Shown: positions 47,936 through 60,552, counted from the stretch's first letter. The stretch: DNA of 64,000 nt from Hericium rajendrae (GCA_033439255.1 CM065884.1:1488001-1552000); one strand, 5' to 3'. Numbers and translations: made by a program. The notes: generated from the letters alone by a model not told the origin.

Positions 47936-48238
47936 GTCTGATGGACGGAAGAGACAGCGCCGACGGCGTTGGAGGACAGTGTGCGGAGAGCAGGCGGCAG
48001 GGAGGCAGACGTGGATGACACCGACGGACACAAGCGCGCACGCTCTCCGTTGCCTTTTCTGGGTTGTTTGATCACGCTTGTCAAGCGTACAGACGTGTTG
48101 CTTATGTCAGCAGCACCTCCGGTCTCTGGTTTCGTTCCCACTGCGGCGCCTCGGTCTGCTACATACACACGCGTGCAATTTTCAAACATCATCAGACATC
48201 CTCCGCGCTCTGTGCTGGAGGCCGTATTACCTGTCATC
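47936..48238. promoter_or_regulatory. Divergent promoter region (SEC16 / MYND gene 1)
   Basis: About 300 bases between divergent start codons. No clear TATA box or other gene is seen. Confidence 0.4.
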
Positions 48239-49100
48239 ATGAGCGTTAAGTGTGGAAAATGCGACAAGGAAGGTACGGAAGAATCCCTAAAGCGATGCTC
48301 CCGGTGCAAGTCGACCTGGTACTGCGTGGGTAATCGATTTACAGTCCACTTTTTTGCAAGCTTACCGTTGTCAGTCCGTGGAATGTCAGCATAGCGATTG
48401 GAAGGCACACAAGAGCATTTGTGCAGACAGTCCATCCGGTTCCAGCGTCCCCGCTGGTCCAGAGGAGCCTGTCATAGGGGTGGTCATCCCTTGCGAAGGT
48501 GATCGACACACGGGTCTCCTTCAACCAGTTCGGCTTTCACCATCCCACCCGATACACAATCAGGGCATTCTCAGCCCCGTCTCTGAACTCGTTGGCGTGC
48601 CCATACTCGTATGGCGTCACCTGCAGAAGAATCCCTTCGAGATCCCGCGTACAGCGGCTCTTGACAATCAGATTACAACGTACTTGATGATCGAGCCGGA
48701 ATCAGGATTTGCGCCGCCCCAGTGAGTACGATACCGGATACCAGTTTCAGTGGCGTATCATGCATCCTCCTGTTTCTCACTACTTACCCTCAGGTGGCAA
48801 CAATGTATCGGCACGGTGAATAAATTACTCTTTTTCTCAATCTTTCACTCATTTTGCTGCGGCCATCCGTCTCATCAACAGGTCTCCGTCATGCGACGAG
48901 ATCGCAAGCCCCTCACGCCTCTGGCCATTGAGACCATCTGGATGTACTTCGACAATCTCTTGGAGGAATTCAGTGATGGTGGGCGACATCCTAGTTACAG
49001 GATGAATCCCGCCGGGTTTCAGAAATACTGTAGGCGTTATAAGGAGGAATGTGTTATGAACGGTCGGTCCGAGTTCAACGGTTTGATTCTGCCCCTGTGA
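48239..49100 (+). CDS. MYND zinc-finger protein, copy 1
   Basis: Opens with a MYND zinc finger: MSVKCGKCDKEGTEESLKRC, SRCKSTWYC, then after intron 1 SVECQHSDWKAHKSICADS, providing all expected Cys/His ligands for two zinc ions. MYND fingers bind Pro-rich partners, often transcription regulators. The rest (VIGVVIPCEGDRHTGLL, ILSPVSELVGVPILVWRHLQ, NQITTYLMIEPESGFAPPQW, RRDRKPLTPLAIETIWMYFD, RMNPAGFQKYCRRYKEEC) is a conserved domain I cannot name but which copy 2 shares throughout. No SET domain is present. Three introns; stop TGA 49098. Small MYND proteins of this sort are commonly expanded in mushroom-forming fungi (general knowledge). Function unknown. Confidence 0.75.
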
Positions 49101-49471
49101 TTCTTAGTGGCTATCTTATTGACCACATATCTACGATTCTTTTCATCGTGCAGTCACGTTCCTGTCCTTGTATGTATTGTCGCACCCGCTTAGATGTTCT
49201 CATTGAAAGTGAGTATATTACACCTATCTTCGCGACTTGCTAGCAATGCCGCCTGGTCCATAACATTCCGGCGGAAGTTATGAGCGTGCATGGGCGTGCC
49301 AATCGCATTAACCGGCATGGATTAGCATCCGCCTCGTCCTCACATTCTCGGACTAGCCGCCTGTCTCACTTCGCCGACTCTGTCACCACTCGTATTAAAC
49401 ATTACGCCGTCTCCTGACGTCTACCGCCACGTCCACTCCATATTCGTGTACCAGGTCTTGAGTCGACAGTC
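49101..49471. other. Spacer between the two MYND genes
   Basis: About 370 bases, presumably the 3' UTR of copy 1 and promoter of copy 2. No other gene is seen. Confidence 0.4.
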
Positions 49472-49663
49472 ATGTTGTCCTTGACATGTGAAGAATGCTC
49501 CAAAGGAGGTACAGAGCAGTCTCTGAGGCGTTGCGCCAGGTGCAAGTCCGTTCGTTACTGTGTGAATACCTCAGCCATTGATCCGTCGTGGCCCTCCGCT
49601 GACCCATCCCGCGTAGTCGGCAGAGTGTCAGCGCGCCAATTGGAAGAAACATCGGCCCGACTG

Positions 49664-50906
49664 AGGACCCCGGATAATCAGTAGAAAGGCCAAGGGGCGT
49701 CCGGAATCAGAATTCATGAAAACGACTACCCCCAACTGCAGACCCCCGCAAAACCGCTACCATGACTATAAATGGAAAAAATCCTTAGTCAAAGCCTGCT
49801 TCCCGAAGTCTTTACGTCGTGCTTGGGCGCTTTGGGCCTGGCTGTGCGCGTCGGCAGTGCGTCGGCTGGCATCAGCAGCAACGAAAGTCGGAATGGTGTT
49901 TGAAGCATTGATTCATAATGGTAGCAGCACAAATCGTGAAAATATTTACATGTGTCCTTTACATGAAGAAAATCATATAGGACACCGATTTTCACCACTT
50001 TATCCGAGGACGAACGAGCCTCCGAGAGCAATTCACTACGCAGAGGGAGGATACCGCGAATTGTGGCGTTCCCGTCCGGGGTCCTTGATTTTCAGGTGGT
50101 ACCACTGGGTAGTCGTTTTTGGGCGCTCGGTTTCCGGACGCCCCTTGAGAAAGGCCATGTCATAATTTCCAAAATCGGCCCCAAAAAATGTCCGGACTGG
50201 AGGTCGGTTGGGGCGAGTTTTTGTCCGGACTGGACATGGCTTCCGGCTGGCCTGGCTTGATTTGTCCGGACTATGTACACGATTGCTGGTGGGCCGATTT
50301 TCGCAAAAATCGCCCCAGAATGCAGAAATCGAGCTCGCGCCGCTTCCTGGAAGCGTCGCGAGTCACTGAGAGGCTTGATGTTGTATTTTCGGCCAAACAG
50401 GATGGCAATGGGTGTTACATTGGTTATTGCGGCATGGCAAACAACAAACCCTCGCCGTGCGCTGCGGCAGCTGGACATGTGTCAACAACTCTCTCCTTCA
50501 TGCCCACGCGAATACACGAATCTTGAGCATTATCTAGTGATCCGCCAACCGGATAGGGCATATTTGCGGCCAAACCCTGGCCGATCGACGCGTGAGGGAG
50601 AACGCCGCCCCGACGAACAATGCTGGAAACCGTTTTTCGCGCGATTTTGATCATGCTTCGGTGTGCTGTTGCCTGCCGTTGCCGAAGGTGTACCTGATGC
50701 TTGTATGGATTGGTGTGGGTTGGGGCCAGTGTCCGGACTCTTACATGGGTTATCCGGTACCTGCTATCTCATGTCCGGACCACGTACATGGCCTCCCGGC
50801 CAGCAGGGGGTCGATTTGTCCGGACTTGAACATGGCTTTTTTGGTCAAAAGGCCCAAAAAATGTCCGGACCATGACATGAGATAAGTCCTAATAATCCGG
50901 GGTCCT
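49664..50906. mobile_element. Non-autonomous DNA transposon with 8-bp TSD (hAT-like)
   Basis: Terminal inverted repeats AGGACCCCGGATAAT (left) and AGGACCCCGGATTAT (right, reverse complement) bound 1,243 bp; 14 of the first 15 positions match. An exact 8-bp direct repeat, CCCGACTG, flanks it at 49656-49663 and 50907-50914. Eight-base duplications are typical of hAT elements (also P and Merlin types), so hAT is the likeliest superfamily, though the CAGGG-type end often seen in hAT is absent. No frame encodes a recognisable transposase; the longest open frame (49716-50165) looks random. The interior carries seven copies of the self-complementary octamer GTCCGGAC in two clusters. It must depend on a transposase encoded elsewhere. 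Confidence 0.88.
50190..50870. repeat. Two clusters of the palindrome GTCCGGAC inside the transposon
   Basis: Exact copies begin at 50190, 50223, 50264, 50731, 50773, 50818 and 50863. Spacing within clusters is 33-45 bases. Some sit in longer direct repeats, e.g. GGCCC(C)AAAAAATGTCCGGAC near 50177 and 50851, and CGATTTGTCCGGACT-type words. They resemble the subterminal repeats to which transposases of hAT and related elements bind. Confidence 0.8.
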
Positions 50907-51582
50907 CCCGACTGCGTCTCGATTGAGGACCAATTTGGCATTGGCGATGGATCCATCGAGGGCGTAGTCATCCCCTGTGACGGTGATCCCAACAGAAGCG
51001 TGTTCAGGCCAGTCCAGGTGCCATCCACGCACGACATATTCCTCCATGGGGTGATCAGCCCCGTGTCAGTCGCTGTCGGAGTGCCCATTGCTATCGGGCG
51101 CCACCTCACGCAGGACCCCCTCACCGTCCCGATGACCCAGGCGTTCGACAACCAGATCGCGACGTACCTGATGATCGACCCAGTGACGGGACTTGCGCCT
51201 CCTGAGTAAGTACACAAGAGCCACGGTCGCTGCATCCTTGAAAACCCTTATTTCGTGTTTTAGGTGGCAGACGGGTATCGGGACGGTCAGTCTTCGCAGA
51301 CCTATAATCGCGTCTCCCACTCACTGAACCCTTTTTATTTCCCTCATTTTTCAGGTCACTGCCGTAAGACAGGACCGTAGGCCGCTCACCGCCGAGGCCA
51401 TCGAGACGATCTGGATGTTCTGCGATAGCCTTCTCGACGACTTTAGTGAGGTTGAAGACGGGGGATCCAATCCCCACAACAGAATGAATCCACACGCTTT
51501 CGAAACATTCTGCCGAGAGTACAAAGAGCACTGTCTCATGAATGGCCGTACTGCTTTTGCGGGTATGTCGGTGCCTATTTGA

Positions 51583-52362
51583 GTTGACTATGAGTTATGA
51601 CCATCTGTAATTCCGGAGTGGTGGCTTGTCCAGTGCTGTTATAATCTATTCTTTGTACTACGATGAAGGGAAATTGAACATCAAATCATTACCTATGCCC
51701 GTCTGGCGAAGGAACGTTTTAACGGGTCTCAGTGATTTGTACCCCAAAATATTTCCCGTCTGCGCAGAGCATATCAGGGTTTCAGTATAAGTTGACGTGG
51801 AAGCACTGAGCCGTGCCCACGAACATGGCCCAGCCTTCAGTCTCGGGACCGCTTCGATTACATCTCAGCGAAGTTTAGGAAACCAGACTTCCACGACGGG
51901 CACAACGCCTACACCAACTTGAACCGCGATCGAGCCCGCGAACTTGGACGATCGCCCGCACATGTAGATCAGTGAAGGATGGAAGAGGAATTCCGAGTGT
52001 CAATTCATTAGATATCTTGAGCAGCTCCAGCGAGGTATGTGTAGCATGTGCGGACTGTACTGTAGGACTGTAAGCGAACCAATGGAAGGGTAACTAAAGG
52101 TGTCCCTATGTATGATAGCGAAGTGCATAGACAATGAACGTGGGAAGAAGCAGGCAGTGTTCGCACAGAACAGGGGCGTATATCCAACAGCGAATGACAC
52201 AGATTATGAGTGATGGATGCTGCAGAGCGAGATGCGAGGAGATGCTAAACGAGGTGAGCTAAGGTAGCATGCGGATGAAAAGACAGGACGGTATGATGAT
52301 AACGTGGACGTGATGAGAAGAGGAAGAAAAGAAATTGAAAATGCAGATGGGAAGAAACTCGA
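51583..52362. other. Convergent 3' spacer (MYND copy 2 / PUF gene)
   Basis: About 780 bases between convergent genes. I see no gene, tRNA or repeat; presumably long 3' UTRs. Confidence 0.45.
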
Positions 52363-55300
52363 TTAAGAGTGCTCTGAGGAGCCATTGGAGGTATCGCCAT
52401 TAGCGCTCTCACCCGCTTTCCCGCCCGAACAACGCTCAAGCAGGCGCTCGACTGCGAAGCGCAACACGTCAGCACATTGCGTGGAAGAGCACATGTCAAT
52501 ATGACGTACTGGAGATAAGATGCTTGCTGTAGGCGCTTGAGTACCTCCGCATGCTGACCAGCTGTGGCCGGACTTTGCTTATCAGTTCCTCCCTTTGATC
52601 GCCCTCGACGACGGTGAGCGCGCGTTGCAGGACGTAATCTATCGCAGCGTGTCAGCCGTCATGCAGCATTCAGATCGAATGGAAGACGTAGACGTACTGG
52701 CAAACTGGTCCTTCATCATGGTGACGATCGGGCTGACGCCGTCGTGCTTCGGGGTCATGATCTCGTCGATCAGCGCGCGGCGGCTGTCCACATCCGCGCA
52801 GACCAGGGCCTTCTCACAGACGTTCGACGCGAATTTATGGCGTGACATGTGCAGCATCTGTCCCCGGAGCTTGGAGATGATCAGGGCCCTGTCGTGAGGC
52901 TTCCCATGTTCCAATACGAACTGGATGACGTAGTTCTAGAGTCAAATAACAGTGAGCGCGGCGCTGCGGTGCTAACAGCGAACTGGACGTACGCCGAACT
53001 GGTCCTGCATCAGGTTGATGGCGTACTTGTGCAACTCGTCCAGGAGGGGCCGAACTTGGTCCTCGGTGAGGTGCTCGAAGCAGCGCTGCAGGACGCGGCA
53101 GCCGTAAGGGTGTGTAGACAGCTCGTACACATTGCCCTTGAATGCCGTGACAAAGGCGAGGCGTTCGGGGGCAACACGCTCGATCAGTTTTTGAACGACC
53201 TGAACGCGAATGTTAAGGAGACACAGAATAAGGACAAAGCACACGACATACGTGATTTCCGTTGGCATCCTTCACGCATTTGAGAACATGGGGCTCGAGC
53301 TCCTTCACGAAGATCACCTGCTGGTCTGGAAGTATGTACTCTACGGCCTGTGATGAAGATATAAGCGGACGAACTGGGCGAATGCCTAGCAAAAAAAAGA
53401 CCTTTTGGACTACACGGCAGCCATACATTTGTAACGACAGCGGGAGGATATGGCCCTCCATTGCATTTGCCAATACAGTTTTTTGCACTTGTGTACCGTG
53501 CTCAAACAGCTTTTGGATGACCTGCGGATGGCGATAAGACACAAACAGGGTCAAAGAAGTGGGGCAGACATACATAATTACCGAAGACATCCTGGATGAG
53601 CTGCAGCGCATTGTCGGGCACGATCTCGTCAAAGACCATCTGCTTCTCCTCGCTCGTTGCAGTCTCGAGCCTTTGCTGAATGAAACGTGATCCATGCTGG
53701 TCACCACTGAACTCAACAATATGTCCAAAGATATCCTGCAGGAAACATTAGCATTTCTTGGCAGGCAGGAGCATATAACGCACCCTCAGGTCCCACTTGC
53801 GCGTCTTGTTGGCGCGGAACTCATCCAATAACGGACTCCGAAGCGCGACTTCTCCCTCTCTCCGGCGGCCACCTTGCGGTCCTGGATACATGTGCATGGT
53901 CTGCAGCCCAAGACCCCCGTACACCTGCAATGGCATCTGGGACGCGTAGTCGAGAGCGCCGGCATACCCTTGATGAGGTGACGGCGAGGAGCGCAGGGAA
54001 GGATACATGAGACCTTGGGATGTCATTTGCTGGTGTTGTTGGAGGTTGTACTGCAAGCGGACACCGTTAGCGATGGACACGTCACAGGTTCTATGCACTA
54101 TACCTGGAGTTCACGCTTCTTGTCCGTCAAGGTTGCAGGAATAGACGCAGAGAGCTGAGGCGTCAGCATGGGCGAGTGGGAGGGTGGATGCGGATATATC
54201 ATGGGTGTGGCAGGATAGTAGAACTGAGAACCAGGACGAGCAGGGCCGGCATAATCGTAAAATACCCCTGGCTGCTAGAGAAGAATCAGAACCGAAGTGG
54301 CATAGAGAAGGCGTGGCAACGTACCGAGGGATATACGCTTGCCGGAGATGTGCCCGTACTGACTGAGGACGAAGGATATAATGAAGGGTCCGGAGTACTC
54401 CGATATGCATCATAAGGGTATGTGTAATCTACGTAATTGTCCCGTCTGGAAGGAGGCCCGGCATAATAAGTCCCGTAATCTGTTTGCGCGTAGCCGTTGT
54501 AAGGGCCTCGAGGCTGTGGCATGGGCGGTCCACGGATCTGCGGGACGGCGGCTAAACCAGAGTTGCCAGACGCTTGCTGGCGGTAAGGAGAGCCTTGCTG
54601 GGAAGCACCAAACGAGTCGTCCTCAACAGCCATGCCACGCAGACCCATGGCCAGCTCATTGTCGACAATGCTTGACGCTTGTATCGAGTCGTACCCCATG
54701 TTTACGCCTTGAAGGAGTTGTTGACCAGAGAACGGTGACGACGTGGCGAGGCCGCCGGATTTGGGAGACGCCGTGGAAGTGAAACGTTGAGGTGTGGTGG
54801 GGTCTTTATTGAGAGCATTATCAAAACGCTGAGGTGAGAATTGACCTGGCTTCCCCACTCCCGAAGAACGCTCATCCTATATGTGTCAAAATTATGTCAC
54901 TAAGCGACCACGTCAGTGAAATAATGTGCTGCTCACTATGCGTGGCTGGGCATATGATGTCCCACTGGTTTGCCGTTGACGAGCGTGATGCAGTGAGAGT
55001 GCATCCTGTGAATGACGACACGGATAAGCGACATTGATATGGCATATCGCGTTCAGGGCGGACATTTACCAGTTGCGACAAGTCTTTCTTCTGTGGGCTC
55101 CCGTTTACATCCTCCCATGCGCCGCTGCTAGGGCGACCCGTGTTCCACCCTTCGGACAAGTTGCTTCTAAAGCTGGTGTCCCCGGTGGAGATATCAGCGG
55201 CGCTGGTGATAGATGAAATCGAGGCATTTCGCTTTGAATGCGTGCCATTTCCCCAAACCTATAGCTTGGCATTCAGCATCAATCATAGGATGGGCGTAGG

Positions 55301-55570
55301 TACGTGACCAACCTGCCATCCCGAGTTGAGGCCTTTCAATCCGGCTGCAGTGCCCATTCCGACGGCGAACATATTACTCTGAGTATGAGACGTTAGTTTA
55401 CGTTGGTTTTGAGGCTGGGTGCGAGAAAAGGCGCGTCGTCAGTGGGATATGACGCGTTAAGCTGGAGCGGAACGCACGTTGCCTGGTGAGCCCGATGGTG
55501 AGTGGGCGCTCGAGCGCGTTGACGACCCGGATGGTTTGCGGGAAGAGACTTCGTGAGTGCTGGCGGCCAT
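52363..55570 (-). CDS. Pumilio/PUF RNA-binding protein
   Basis: Post-transcriptional regulator that binds UGUA-type elements in mRNA 3' UTRs. The start [20 protein letters not shown] at 55570 leads into a Ser/Gly/Tyr/Gln-rich disordered half, with segments such as [20 protein letters not shown] and QAYGG-like and MYPG motifs. The Pumilio homology domain, at about 52,500-53,850, shows successive repeats: [139 protein letters not shown] and [20 protein letters not shown], eight in all, plus the C-terminal cap. The NYVIQ, GCRVVQ and SNVCEK base-reading triplets are those of the Puf3/PUM type. A Ser/Gly/Asn-rich tail ends NGSSEHS at TAA 52363. Confidence 0.93.
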
Positions 55571-56704
55571 CTGGACTGCAGCGAAGAAAAGGGTCGAGGG
55601 TGGGTTCGGCTACAAAGACGGTGAAAGTGATGTGACTCACGACGGAATAAAGACAGGATATGGAATTAAGAGGGGGAATACACGATCCAGATGCCTTTGT
55701 TAGTCAATTAAGCTGCAGGCAGATAAGTCAGATGGGTCCGACAAAGTGAGTAAGAGAATGGCCGTTGTTGACCAACAAAGGGCGACGACTGACAGCGCCT
55801 GTCCGCAAGACTAGCAACCGAGTTTCAAGTGGACAAAAGGGGACACGTACGCGATTAGTACGAAAGAGACAGAAACACGGGGGAGAAAGCGACAGGGAGA
55901 CGTCGCGTCGACGGAGGCAAAACGGAGAGGACGAGGAAGGGCACCCCGAATTGAAAAGGCAAGAGATGGGGGATGACACAGAGCCTGAGGGCGGGATCGC
56001 ACAGCCCTCGCGTCGACCGCCGCACCTCGCCCCGTCGCTTCAAGCTCAGAGAAGCAAAGAACCAAGCGCGCCGTCTTCCTTCCTCTTCCGGCCATCCCGA
56101 CGCTCCTGCCTTCTTCACATCCTCCCCGCCAATTCTGCTTCCGTCACCGTCATCCCTCGTCTTATTATTCATTAATTATCCGTCTTTTGCCTCCTCGTCA
56201 TCCCTTCCCCTCGCCTGCCCCGCCTCGACACCTCATCGTCCCTGCCCCGGCCCCCTCCGCCGACCGGGCCCTAACGGCATCCGTAATGGGCGCGATCTCA
56301 TGGCGATCTCCACTCTTCTTTCACGCCGTTTCCGTGGGACCCGCTTCCTATTCCCAGCACCTTCAACGGAGGCATCCTGCATTTGAGTTGTTGATTCCGC
56401 GCCACCCTATCAACCAGGCCCGCCAATGTCCACACGAGATGCGCTGCTGTCTGTTGATCGCTCGCGTCACATAAATTTTCACTCGTTCACTCAAAAATTC
56501 ACCCGCTTTCACTTCCCGCGGCAATGCCGGGAAGGATGCTGTCATCGACTGTTCTAAAGTATCCAGCAGAGTGTATGTATTGCGTTCTTAAACATGCTAT
56601 GACGGTGGGTAGATGTAGTGTAAAGGGGGTACAACCAACGAGGGTGGTCGTGATGATAAACGGACAGCAAAGGGAGGAAAGCAGACAGCGAAATGACACG
56701 CGAC
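55571..56704. other. PUF promoter region and kinesin-1 3' region
   Basis: A 1.1-kb spacer. From about 55,840 to 55,980 the plus strand is strongly purine-rich, so on the transcribed (minus) side a pyrimidine tract lies 270-410 bases ahead of the PUF start, a usual fungal core-promoter feature. From about 56,080 to 56,260 the bias reverses to pyrimidines on the plus strand. Open frames here are by-products of the skewed composition. No gene is supported. Confidence 0.45.
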
Positions 56705-59700
56705 TTATCGAGACTGGAAGAACCAAGAGGCGCGCTTGCTGTTACTGTTGGAATTTGCAGCATGCACCGTCAGCTCAGTAACAGTTACGGTGAGAACACT
56801 CGACTTACCCTTCTTCGTTCTGCAGCCTGGCCAATGGGTTGGCTGAAGCGCCGCCTCCTGCAATGGGCGTCGGTCCGGATGCCGCGCCGGCTGCCGCTCC
56901 TCCTCCACCCCGCAGCGGCTTTGCAATACGGCCAAAGTTGAGCGGCGACGCCGCGGCTGCCTTCTGGGCTGTAATTACAATGCAGGGTCAGCGGGCACGA
57001 TAAGAACCACGCAGCGGCCTACCTCGCGCCTGGTCCAACCGGTCCTTCACCGCCTGGAGCTGACTCTCAAATCGCTGGTTCTGCACCGCGAGCCGGCGAT
57101 CTGCATCCTGGAGCAGCGCCTCGAGATTCTGTATCCGCTCATTACGCGCGAGGAGCTTCCGCTCCGCGATGCCGGCCTCCTTCTTCAGCGCTGAATTCTG
57201 ATCGACAAGCTGCCGAGCGCAGATCGTTAGCGCGTGCCCACAAGCGGACAAGCGAGCCGGGAACTCCCACCTGCTTCTGCACCAGCGTCAGCTGCTCAAG
57301 GTTGCGCTCGAGGAAGGCCATCTTCTTCTGCTGCGCCTTGGAGTTGCTGTTGCGGATCACGTTGTTGTACTGCTCTTTGATCTCATCAAGCTGGATCTCA
57401 AGCTCGACAACCTAAACGTTTGTCTGTCAAAACTACCGGGGTCCGGGAGGCAGTGTGGTCAGCGCGACGAACCTTCTCGCAGCGGTTCTGCAGGTCACGC
57501 ATGAGCGACTTCTTGACACCGTCGAATTCGGCAAGCTGCACATTGATCGCCTTGCGCGTGCGCTCGAGATCCTGGGCACTCTCGGCGAGGTTCTTGCCGC
57601 CCTCAATGCCAGCTGAGGTGACAGCGAATGCGCGCTGATCCCAGCGTCAGCGATGTACCGTCGACACATCAATGAGCGGGCATACCTTTAGCTCCTCATT
57701 CACCGCCTTAAGGCTATCAATGGATGCATTGAGGCTGCGAAGCTCGTTGCTCTTCATCTCGAGCTGCTGCTTGAGGTCAGCAACCTCGCTGAGATGCGCC
57801 TCGCGCTTGGCGGCATATTGAGCCTCAAGTTTGGTCTATAAATGTCTTAGATACGGAACGAAAGCGGACCAGCGTTGACAGACCTTAAGCTCGGTCATCG
57901 ACTCAGCGAGGTCGACGTTGCTCGTCTCCTCGTCATGAATGGTCTTCTCTGTGGGAAGAATGAGACGTGCAAGACTAAGACCAAGGAGAGCACCAACCGA
58001 GGAGCTCCTCGTACTCAGCCTCGAGAGCAGCGAGGCGACCCTCGAGCTCGTCCTTCCTCCTCGTGACCATATCGCTCTCCTCCTGCCTCTGGCGCAGCCG
58101 GTCGACGGTCTCACGAACCAAAGACTGACCCTCGGCCAGCTGTCGGCGGATCTGGGTGATGTCCTCAGCAGTGAGAGCAGCGACGCCAGCGTCCGAGTCG
58201 ATGGTATCAAGCTTAGCCAGTATCTGGCGCAACTGCTCGTCCTTCTCGGAGAAGGTGCCTTGCTATGATGTCAAAATGACGGTCAATCCCGTGCATATAG
58301 ACGACAGATGAGCAGCATACCGTGTCGAACTGCGCCATCATAAGAGCCATCTTCTCCTGCTTGCGCTTCTCCTTGTCCTCCGTAGACGCATCCTTCTGCG
58401 AAGTCTTGAGCTCAGCGATGGTCTTCTTGAGCTCCTCAAGCTCGTTCTTGGCGTCGACATTCTGCTCCTTGAGAATGTCAATGGTGATGACGCCCTCCTT
58501 GTTGTCGTAATCGAGCCGCTCGACTTGCAAGCGGAGCTCGTTGAGCTGAGTAGACATCGCTTTGTTCTCCTGTACAACAACATCCCCTATTGAGCTGCCA
58601 AGATGTGAAGAGGTAATATGAGCCCCATACCTTCGAAGTCGCCGACTCCTGCTCCTTCAAGAAGGCAAGTTCCTCCTTCAGCTCCTGCACCAGCTTCTCC
58701 GCCGCAGCCAGCGCCCGCTCCCGCTCCGCGAGCTGGTCGCTGAGCTCGTTCTCCCGCTTCAAGAACTCTTCCCGCTCGTCCTTGTCCAGACCAATGACAG
58801 TCGGCGTCTGCGGCCTGCTATCGAGCTCCTTCAGGCCCTCGATGGCGGGGTTGACAGGCGTCTGGCTGCGCGCGGGCGTCGACGTCGACGACGGTGTAGG
58901 CGAGGTCGGCGTCTTCTTGGGCGGCGCGGCACCGGCCTTCTCGCCGGTGGTGGAGGCGTATTCCGAAGGCTCGACGTGGCCGCCCGACCGCCAGACGGAC
59001 AGCTCGGCTTCGAGCGCGGCGATCGTCTTGGTATACGACGCATTGGCGACATTTGCCTTCTGCAGCAGCTGCTTGAGCTCGAGGGGCGAGAGCTCGGCGT
59101 TGACGCGGGCCGTGTTCTTGATCGATTTCGCACGGATACCGAAACGCAGCGTGGAGAGCGTTTCAGTCTCGTTGTAGGACGCGGGCGAACAGTTGATGAT
59201 GAGCGTCGTGCGGGAATTACCACCCAGCGATTCTTGCAATATCCGGGTAAGTTTAGAATCACGGTATGGGATGTGTTTTGCCTGTCAAATGAAATTAGCA
59301 TGCCGGGTGGTCACAGACCCCGTCCGCGATAGCGCACCTTCGTATCCGTGAGCGCGTTGATGACCATACCAAGAGCAGACAGGGACTTGTTGATCTTCTT
59401 GGCTTCCTCAAGCGTCTGCCCAGAAGCACCCGTCTTGCCCACCTTCTCCGAACCGGCCAGATCGACAAGGTACAAGTTACCTGTCTTCTGCGCACCCGTT
59501 TCGGTGTTTCGTTGGCTAATTGTGATCAGGAAGATGGAGTGTGACCGCGAAGACTCGGCGTTCATGTCTATAGTTTGAAACAGTCAGGGACGCTGAAATG
59601 AAGTACTAGGGAAGACGATAGGTACTTGTCGATGTGACAACTCGCGCTGCTCCACCCTGTCTCATGATCTCATATACCTCCCGCGCGCTGCTCACATAGT

Positions 59701-60552
59701 AATCCGACAGGTTCTTCACGTATACGCCCTTGTTCTTCTCCTCGTGAACTTGCAGATTATCGTTTTGCGCTGCGAAGACGAGTGAACACGTCATTCCATG
59801 GTAACTGAATCATTTCGGCATGAACTTACGTTGCAGCAAATCTCGGATGCGCTCCAAGTAGATCTCCATGTATGACACTTTCACGAAATACTCTAAATGC
59901 GCGTCCGACTCTACGATGGACTGGAAAATCTGTTCAGTGATACGTGGAATGATACCCTTCAGCTCGTCCGAGTCGATATCGGCACCCTATGGGTGTTCTA
60001 TCAGGATTACGGACTAGATATGACGGGATTAGTAGCGTACCATCATGGTGAACGTCTTTCCACTTCCAGTCTGACCATAAGCGAAGACCGTCCCGTTATA
60101 ACCGTCAAGGACATCTGGATGGGATTATGAGCAAGTTTCCACGATAGTATCTAGGCCGCGGTAAAATCTGGCCCTGACGACAGTGTACATACCTTTCACG
60201 ATACTATGTGGCACAGCGGAGTGTCAGTATCTGTCGATATGCCGGTCGCGAGGAACTTACTCCTTCACACCATAGTCAAAGACCTCTTCTTGTTGCGTGC
60301 CCATAGGAAAAACTCTATCGAACGTGAAGCCATCTTTCTCGGGACCAGAACTGGTCTGCAGCGAGCGCAATTGGACAGTCTGAAGGCTGTCATCGAACGC
60401 TACTACTATCTCGCTTCCCTCTCGCTGCTCAATTGAATTTGGCGGTCGAAATCTATCCAATCGCGAGAGGTCAGCGGCGCTCGTCGACCAGTGACAGTGA
60501 GCAAGATCGCAAAAGCTCACCGACAGATGACCTTGATGTTATTGGAGGCCAT
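56705..60552 (-). CDS. KHC/kin1: Kinesin-1 heavy chain (conventional kinesin)
   Basis: Plus-end microtubule motor moving vesicles and, in fungi, supporting hyphal-tip growth. The start [20 protein letters not shown] at 60552 opens the motor domain. Landmarks are the P-loop [36 protein letters not shown] (switch I), [20 protein letters not shown] (switch II), [36 protein letters not shown] and [21 protein letters not shown] Ser/Pro/Thr hinge near 58,830-58,960 precedes long coiled coils, e.g. [40 protein letters not shown] and [20 protein letters not shown]. The tail keeps the autoinhibitory IAK motif in [14 protein letters not shown] and ends [11 protein letters not shown] at TAA 56705. Some ten introns. 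Fungal conventional kinesins work without light chains. Confidence 0.95.

Larger units (their letters stand above)
49472..51582 (+). pseudogene. MYND zinc-finger protein, copy 2, split by a DNA transposon
   Basis: Tandem paralogue of copy 1. The first exon gives MLSLTCEECSKGGTEQSLRR and CARCKSVRYC; after an intron ending at the AG of ...CGCGTAG the second exon starts SAECQRANWKKHRPD, and there a 1,243-bp element (49664-50906) interrupts the exon. Beyond it the frame resumes with CVSIEDQFGIGDGSIEGVVI, ISPVSVAVGVPIAIGRHLTQ, NQIATYLMIDPVTGLAPPEW, RQDRRPLTAEAIETIWMFCD and RMNPHAFETFCREYKEH, ending GMSVPI at TGA 51580. The interrupted Asp codon and the 8-bp duplication show that the host gene was intact at insertion. 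Apart from the insert I find no other break, so the event may be recent or even polymorphic. Unless the element is spliced out, the product would end just after the MYND finger. Confidence 0.8.

Noticed and set aside
49716-50165. 149-codon open frame within the transposon
   Set aside because: No transposase-like motif (no hAT RW pair or DDE pattern), composition looks random, and it overlaps repeat-rich DNA.
55765-56175. 136-codon open frame upstream of the PUF gene
   Set aside because: Arises from a purine-rich then pyrimidine-rich tract; amino-acid content mirrors base skew only.
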